DNA of 16,665 nucleotides from assembly GCF_902491705.1 (NCBI RefSeq), contig NZ_CABUIW010000050.1, positions 1 through 16,665 of the forward strand. Reading direction: 5' to 3'. Source of the stretch: an uncultured Lactobacillus sp. (lineage in GTDB: Bacteria; Bacillota; Bacilli; Lactobacillales; Lactobacillaceae). Made by a program: the position numbers and the translations under genes. Below are positions 12,603 through 16,665 of the stretch, piece by piece. A model generated the notes under the pieces. The model was not told the DNA's origin and did not search any database. It saw only the letters and a program-made list of their open reading frames with translations. Positions within the stretch are counted from its first letter, which is position 1. Each line of letters starts with the position of its first letter.

Positions 12603-14375
12603 TTACATTAACTTGTACTTCTTAAGCAAATCTTCTATGTAAGTACCTTGAACTTTCTTAAGCATCCCTTTAATTGCCAACTTCTCTGCAACAGGCAAAT
12701 CAAGTTCTTCAAGCTTCTTTTGATCGTTCAAGTAGTACATTGCATTCATTAACATTCTGACATCGAATGCGGAAGCAAATACTTCTGGTACACCACGGTC
12801 GATATCAAGCAATGTGTAAACAGCTTCCATAGCAGTTCTTACTGAATATTCAGTAGTGAAGACTGTGTCTCTTGGAGTCTCAGCAAAGTTACCAATAAAT
12901 GCTAAGTTCTTTGAGTGGTCTGGAACAACCTTTGGTCTGTCACCCAATGCTCTTGGCATGAAGTAACTAGTGATGTATGGCATATGTGCTGGGATGGTTG
13001 TAGCAGCTGCAGCCATTTCTGGGATTCTTTCTTCAGGAACACCCATGTGGTAAAGCCATTCTTCACACATCTCAATACCGTTACAATCAGGCATTGTCTT
13101 TTCAACATAGTTACCCTTGGTGTCTGAGAACAAACCATAAAGCCATACAATCAATTCATTAGGCTTTTGTGCCTTAAAGTGTGGTTGACGACTGATTGAG
13201 TAACCAAGAAGCCAGTTAGAATCTTTAATAGTAGTAGGACCACTAGTTACAATTGAACCACTGTGTGGATCCTTCTTGTTAACAGCTTCAATAAATGGAA
13301 CAATGTCATCATTCTTGAAGGTAATTGTAGCAGACATTCTCCAGTTAGCCTTTGGAATATCCTTGCAGAAGACATCTGGGTGACCAAAGTCATCGTCTTG
13401 AGCTGCCAAGTTCTTCCATAATTGCCAGCTAGCACCTAATTCATGCTCTTCTGGAGCTGGGTGCAAGTTATCACCATAAGTTGTACTTTCGGTGATTGAA
13501 CCGTTAGTTACAAATACAAGGTCGTTTTCTGTTAAATCAATACTCTTCTTTTCGCCATTTTCAGTTAAGATAATTTGTTTAGCAACCTTCTCACCAGCTG
13601 AACGGTTAACGAAGATGTTATCAACGATAGTGTTGTAATGGAATTGAACACCATGTTCAGTTAAGTATTTAACCAATGGTAAAATTAATGATTCATATTG
13701 GTTATACTTAGTAAAGCGAAGTGATGACAAGTTCTTAAGTGTAGCAACGTGTTGAACGAAACGCATCAAGTAGCGGCGCATTTCCATTGCACTTGCCCAT
13801 GGTTCAAAGGCAAACATAGTTGACCAGTAAAGCCAGAAGTTTGATTCAAAGAATTCTTTATCAAAGACTTCATTAATCTTCTTGTCTTGCAAATCTCTTT
13901 CAGGGGTTAAGCAAAGATCAATAATTTCTTTAACAGCCTTTGGTGTAAGAAGTAATTGACCATCAGTTGGCAAAGCTTGACCGCGGTTAACAATTACACG
14001 AGTCTTAGCAAAGCTTGGGTCTTTTCTGTTTAAACGATAAAATTCGTCAAGAACAGATTCATCTTTATTTTCTGGAGATGGAATTGATCTGAATAAGTCC
14101 CACAAACATTCAAAGTGTGGTTCCATTTCACGACCACCACGAATGATGTAACTTTCCTTTTGCTTATTATAGATACCATCCATTGAGCCACCAGGCAAAC
14201 CTAACTCTTCAAAGATATGAATTCTGTCGCCCTTCATATGGCCATCACGAATTAAAAATATTGCACTAGCAAGTGCTGCCAGACCTGAGCCAACAATATA
14301 TGCAGACTTTTGGTCGACATCCTTAGGTTTACTTGCATTTACAAAAGCTTCATAATTACCATTACTATAATGCAT
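12603..14375 (-). CDS. ohyA: Oleate hydratase (FAD-dependent; myosin-cross-reactive antigen family)
   Basis: OhyA adds water to the cis-9 (or cis-12) double bond of free unsaturated fatty acids, for example oleate to 10-hydroxystearate. This detoxifies them. The 590-aa length is normal. The N-terminal dinucleotide fold is visible as AYIVGSGLAALASA (GSGLAA at 29-34), and an acidic residue ends the second strand (IHIFEELGLPGGS). RGGREME at 79-85 contains the catalytic glutamate (Glu83, matching Glu82 of the S. aureus enzyme). TYGDNLHPAPEE and IGNFAETPRDTVFTTEYSVR are further family-conserved stretches. The ATG at 14373-14375 follows AAAGAAGTG. It is expressed from a near-consensus promoter that overlaps that of the divergent TetR gene, which implies fatty-acid-responsive repression. 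FAD-dependence and product are family knowledge; the exact regiospecificity cannot be read here. Confidence 0.96.
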   Translation of the reverse strand: MHYSNGNYEAFVNASKPKDVDQKSAYIVGSGLAALASAIFLIRDGHMKGDRIHIFEELGLPGGSMDGIYNKQKESYIIRGGREMEPHFECLWDLFRSIPSPENKDESVLDEFYRLNRKDPSFAKTRVIVNRGQALPTDGQLLLTPKAVKEIIDLCLTPERDLQDKKINEVFDKEFFESNFWLYWSTMFAFEPWASAMEMRRYLMRFVQHVATLKNLSSLRFTKYNQYESLILPLVKYLTEHGVQFHYNTIVDNIFVNRSAGEKVAKQIILTENGEKKSIDLTENDLVFVTNGSITESTTYGDNLHPAPEEHELGASWQLWKNLAAQDDDFGHPDVFCKDIPKANWRMSATITFKNDDIVPFIEAVNKKDPHSGSIVTSGPTTIKDSNWLLGYSISRQPHFKAQKPNELIVWLYGLFSDTKGNYVEKTMPDCNGIEMCEEWLYHMGVPEERIPEMAAAATTIPAHMPYITSYFMPRALGDRPKVVPDHSKNLAFIGNFAETPRDTVFTTEYSVRTAMEAVYTLLDIDRGVPEVFASAFDVRMLMNAMYYLNDQKKLEELDLPVAEKLAIKGMLKKVQGTYIEDLLKKYKLM

Positions 14376-14396
14376 AATTTACACTTCTTTCAAAAT

Positions 14397-14454
14397 CGTT
14401 ACACCTGCAACTATTTACAGTTATAATGATAGTGTAAGCGGTTACTAATGTCAA
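14397..14454. promoter_or_regulatory. Overlapping divergent promoters of ohyA and tetR, with operator-like repeats
   Basis: For ohyA (minus) the -35 TTGACA (14449-14454), 17 bp and TATCAT (14426-14431) are near consensus. For tetR (plus) a perfect -10 TATAAT (14422-14427) has a weak GTTACA (14398-14403) 18 bp upstream. The two -10 boxes share two bases. Between the ohyA hexamers lies GTAAGCGGTTAC (14434-14445), an imperfect palindrome. TTACAC (14399-14404) and GTGTAA (14432-14437) form a wider inverted repeat 33 bp apart, and TTACAG (14415-14420) is a further half-site. A TetR protein bound here could control both genes. Confidence 0.7.
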
Positions 14455-14479
14455 ATAATAAATAAGGGATAATGATACT

Positions 14480-14992
14480 ATGAATATGAAAAGCATACGC
14501 ACACAGCAACAAATTGAAAAAGCATTATTTTTACTTCTAACAAAAAAGCCTTACGCGGAAATCTCTACTGCTGAGATTACACGTAAGGCTGAAGTCTCGC
14601 GGACTTCGTTTTATCGAAATTATGGAAATAAGGATGATGTGTTGTCGCAATTTCTTGCTAATCAATATCAAAAATTCATTGATGATCTTAGTAAGCATAA
14701 AATCCACACTTTAAAAGATCAATTAGCAATTTACCTAGAATTCTTTAAGAAAAATCCTCAATTAATGAAGTCATTGCTTTCTGCAGGACTTGAAGGAAGT
14801 TTGCTTAACTTTCAAACGCAACACTTGAATAAGCTTCTTAAAGTTTACCACCCAGATTTGCACTTAACTGATTATGCAATTTCATATCAATCTGGTGGCA
14901 TTTATATGCTCTTAGTATGGTGGGTTAAGCAAAACTATCAAACTGACCTAGATATTTTGATTGATTATGCTCAAAAGCACATCATGCTATGA
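14480..14992 (+). CDS. TetR/AcrR-family regulator of the ohyA locus
   Basis: A 170-aa dimeric repressor-type protein. The N-terminal helix-turn-helix is clear (IEKALFLLLTKKPYAEISTAEITRKAEVSRTSFYRNYGNKDDVLSQF, seen as residues 12-58 with recognition helix SRTSFYRNY). The remainder is a helical ligand domain. The ATG at 14480 has AAGGGA ten bases upstream. It is divergent from ohyA over a 104-bp region with overlapping promoters. It is convergent with a DHA2 exporter whose stop codon is the very next base. This arrangement suggests it senses free fatty acid and controls OhyA and perhaps the exporter. I recall that vaginal lactobacilli have a TetR-type regulator tied to ohyA and a fatty-acid efflux pump; equating this gene with that one is inference. 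Confidence 0.88.
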   Translation: MNMKSIRTQQQIEKALFLLLTKKPYAEISTAEITRKAEVSRTSFYRNYGNKDDVLSQFLANQYQKFIDDLSKHKIHTLKDQLAIYLEFFKKNPQLMKSLLSAGLEGSLLNFQTQHLNKLLKVYHPDLHLTDYAISYQSGGIYMLLVWWVKQNYQTDLDILIDYAQKHIML

Positions 14993-16459
14993 TTATTGCA
15001 ACTTTTTGCTCTTTTTACCAAAGTTGAAGTAGAAATTCAAAATTATGGCAATGACTAATAATATAGAAGAAATGAGCATAATTTCTTTAATTCCTGAGTG
15101 GAAAATGTTTCTCATGGTTGGCACCAAACTCTGTGGCAACAATTTAGCACTCTTTGCATCACTTAACTTGTTCATCATAGTCATGGTAATGCCGCTGTGA
15201 GTGCGAACACCGCTAGCTAAGTTCAAGTTCATGATTACACCGTATACGGCAGCCATAACTGTTTGTGCCAAGATTCTAATCAAATATGAAGTTGAAGTAG
15301 CAGTTGCCATGTTCTTAAGTCCGGCATCGATTTGCACCTTCAATTGAAGAGAAACAAAGATAAAACCTACCCCAATTCCGGAAAATGCACCAATAACGGT
15401 CAAAGCTTGAATTGGCGTATGAAGATCAGCAAAATATAAGCCAGCTGATGAAATAAGCATAGCGATGATGCCGATGAAGACTAGCTTAAATGTCGACATT
15501 CTTTCTTGAATAGCGGCCACACTTTGAGAAGAGATAATTTCTACAATTGAGTTAGGAATTAATGTCATCCCACCAAGAAGTGCAGATAAACCAAGCAAGG
15601 CTTGTGCCCACATTGGTAAATAAGTGTTCACTGCAATAAAGGCACCCCAAGTAAAGGCAAACAGTAAGAAATCACCGTCTAATTCTTTATTTTTAAATAG
15701 TGAAACCGGAATAATTGGGTTCTGTGCATGATTTTCACGAATAAAGAAGAAGACTACGAAGATCAAGCTGACAATGATTAAACTGATCACGATCCAATTT
15801 GCAGTTAAGCCTACAAGTTGAACACCCATCAAGAATAGTAACAATCCGATAACAAGCAATGTTGCACCAGAAATATCAAAGACTGGCGTTTGCTTAGGCG
15901 TAACTGGCTTGTAGTAAACAAGACAAATAATAATTGCGAGCAAACCAATTGGAATATTAATATAAAATACCCAGTGCCATGAGAAGGCATCGATTAGCCA
16001 ACCACCGATTAATGGCCCTAAAATAGCGGCACCGTTCCAGCTGGCAGTCAAATATCCTAAGACCTTGGTTCTAGTCTTAATATTTTTGAATACATATCCT
16101 GCAATGATATAAGGTAAAGAACCCATACCACCGGCGCCGATACCCATGATAAATCTAGAACACAAGAAGAAGATAATGTTAGGCGCCATCCCTTGTAAGG
16201 CAGAACCTAAAACGAACAATACTAATGAAATTTCAAAAGCACGCTTGTTAGTAATCTTCTCTCCGACTTTCGTCCAGATTGGAATCGAAATAGACATCCC
16301 CAGCAAAAAGATGGCTACAATCCAGCCCATAAATTGAATCCCGTGAAGCGCAGCTACAATTGCTGGAATTGCCGTGTTAATGATGGTCCCATCAAGTCCG
16401 GACATCACATTCCCCAGCATCAAAGCTGCAGTTACCATCGTAATTTGTTTTTTATTCAT
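14993..16459 (-). CDS. DHA2-family MFS exporter beside ohyA-tetR, possible fatty-acid efflux pump
   Basis: A 488-aa, 14-helix proton-coupled exporter. GLDGTIINTAIPAI (21-34), the TM2-TM3 loop WTKVGEKITNKRAF and the TM5 motif LGPLIGGWLID are intact. It is a close paralogue of the exporter at 92-1567, with long identical blocks such as GITMTMMNKLSDA and IFHSGI.EIM. The ATG at 16457-16459 follows AGGGG about 11 bases upstream. The stop codon abuts the stop codon of tetR with no gap. Upstream, only 28 bp separate the start from the terminator of the rRNA operon, and no good promoter is visible. The setting next to oleate hydratase and a TetR regulator makes export of fatty acids or their hydroxylated products likely. 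Drug export is the general family alternative. Confidence 0.9.
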   Translation of the reverse strand: MNKKQITMVTAALMLGNVMSGLDGTIINTAIPAIVAALHGIQFMGWIVAIFLLGMSISIPIWTKVGEKITNKRAFEISLVLFVLGSALQGMAPNIIFFLCSRFIMGIGAGGMGSLPYIIAGYVFKNIKTRTKVLGYLTASWNGAAILGPLIGGWLIDAFSWHWVFYINIPIGLLAIIICLVYYKPVTPKQTPVFDISGATLLVIGLLLFLMGVQLVGLTANWIVISLIIVSLIFVVFFFIRENHAQNPIIPVSLFKNKELDGDFLLFAFTWGAFIAVNTYLPMWAQALLGLSALLGGMTLIPNSIVEIISSQSVAAIQERMSTFKLVFIGIIAMLISSAGLYFADLHTPIQALTVIGAFSGIGVGFIFVSLQLKVQIDAGLKNMATATSTSYLIRILAQTVMAAVYGVIMNLNLASGVRTHSGITMTMMNKLSDAKSAKLLPQSLVPTMRNIFHSGIKEIMLISSILLVIAIILNFYFNFGKKSKKLQ

Positions 16460-16487
16460 TCAACCGTTTTCCCCTATTTCAATACAC

Positions 16488-16520
16488 AAAAAGTCTGAGA
16501 AAATACTTCCCAGACTTTTT
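16488..16520 (-). terminator. Terminator of the rRNA operon / tRNA-Val
   Basis: Perfect 10-bp arms, AAAAAGTCTG and CAGACTTTTT, have a 13-nt loop on the minus strand and end in TTTTTGTG. It starts 14 bp after the mature tRNA-Val end. Confidence 0.88.
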
Positions 16521-16533
16521 AAATAAAAAAATA

Positions 16534-16606
16534 TGGAGGATACAGGGCTCGAACCTGTGACCTCCTGCTTGTAAGGCAGATGCTCTCCCAGCTGAGCTAA
16601 TCCTCC
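16534..16606 (-). tRNA. tRNA-Val (anticodon UAC)
   Basis: The 73-nt cloverleaf is complete. The acceptor GGAGGAT pairs with ATCCTCC, the D-loop has AGCTCAGCTGGGAGAGC, the anticodon loop CTTACAA gives anticodon TAC, and the T-arm GGTTCGAGCC is present. The discriminator base is A, and CCA is not encoded. It lies a few bases downstream of 5S rRNA on the same strand, so it is processed from the rRNA transcript. Confidence 0.97.
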
Positions 16607-16609
16607 ATT

Positions 16610-16665
16610 TAGCACGGCGACTGCCTACCCTCGCAGGCAGTTTCCCACCAACTACTCTCGGCGTT
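16610..16665 (-). rRNA. rrf: 5S ribosomal RNA, 3' part (cut by window edge)
   Basis: On the minus strand the sequence reads AACGCCGAGAGTAGTTGG, then GGGAAACTGCCTGCGAGGG and GGCAGTCGCCGTGCT, the conserved 3' half of Lactobacillus 5S rRNA. The 5' half and the 23S and 16S genes lie beyond the right edge. Confidence 0.95.

Noticed and set aside
12902..13150. ORFs on both strands inside ohyA
   Set aside because: They lie wholly within the oleate hydratase gene in other frames and show no independent start signals.

Overview
The window looks like chromosomal DNA of a Lactobacillus from the L. acidophilus/crispatus/helveticus group. The reasons are its low G+C content, AGGAGG-type ribosome sites, a secreted protein with a C-terminal SLAP (S-layer-protein type) domain, a PyrR-type pyrimidine attenuator, a mannose-family PTS, an oleate hydratase, and an rRNA operon that ends in 5S rRNA and tRNA-Val(UAC). 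The species assignment is an inference from gene content; no 16S sequence is present.

Layout from left to right. (1) 63-1634: a 14-TM DHA2-type drug/lipid exporter on the minus strand with its own terminator and promoter. (2) 1678-3790: a pyrimidine salvage unit on the plus strand, made of promoter, PyrR-binding attenuator, pyrR, uracil permease and terminator. (3) 3791-7022: two Rgg/GadR/MutR-like regulators around a SLAP-domain surface protein. The promoter of the first regulator (palindrome plus -10) recurs almost unchanged at 6009-6063, where it points at a 31-codon ORF. (4) 7121-9841: a mannose-family PTS (IIAB fusion, IIC, IID) that is divergent from the second Rgg-like gene and preceded by three evenly spaced ATGTAC elements. 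(5) 9847-10454: a RelB/DinJ-YafQ type II toxin-antitoxin pair with a 22-bp operator-like palindrome. (6) 10543-12480: an XRE-type membrane regulator, a secreted two-repeat protein carrying a cystatin-like QVVAGTNY motif, and a GNAT acetyltransferase whose true start may be a non-canonical ATT. (7) 12515-16459: a fatty-acid response module of oleate hydratase, a divergent TetR regulator, and a second DHA2 exporter that abuts tetR tail to tail with no spacer. (8) 16488-16665: the end of an rRNA operon on the minus strand, with 5S (cut by the window edge), tRNA-Val and a terminator.

Working model: oleate hydratase, TetR and the exporter of region 7 probably form a detoxification system in which long-chain unsaturated fatty acids are sensed by TetR, hydrated by OhyA and exported. 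The exporter in region 1 is a close paralogue. Region 3 looks like a small Rgg regulon in which one regulator controls its own promoter and a second, nearly identical promoter next to the surface-protein gene. These two modules and the cystatin-like secreted protein are the most interesting parts. The rest is ordinary accessory and housekeeping content.
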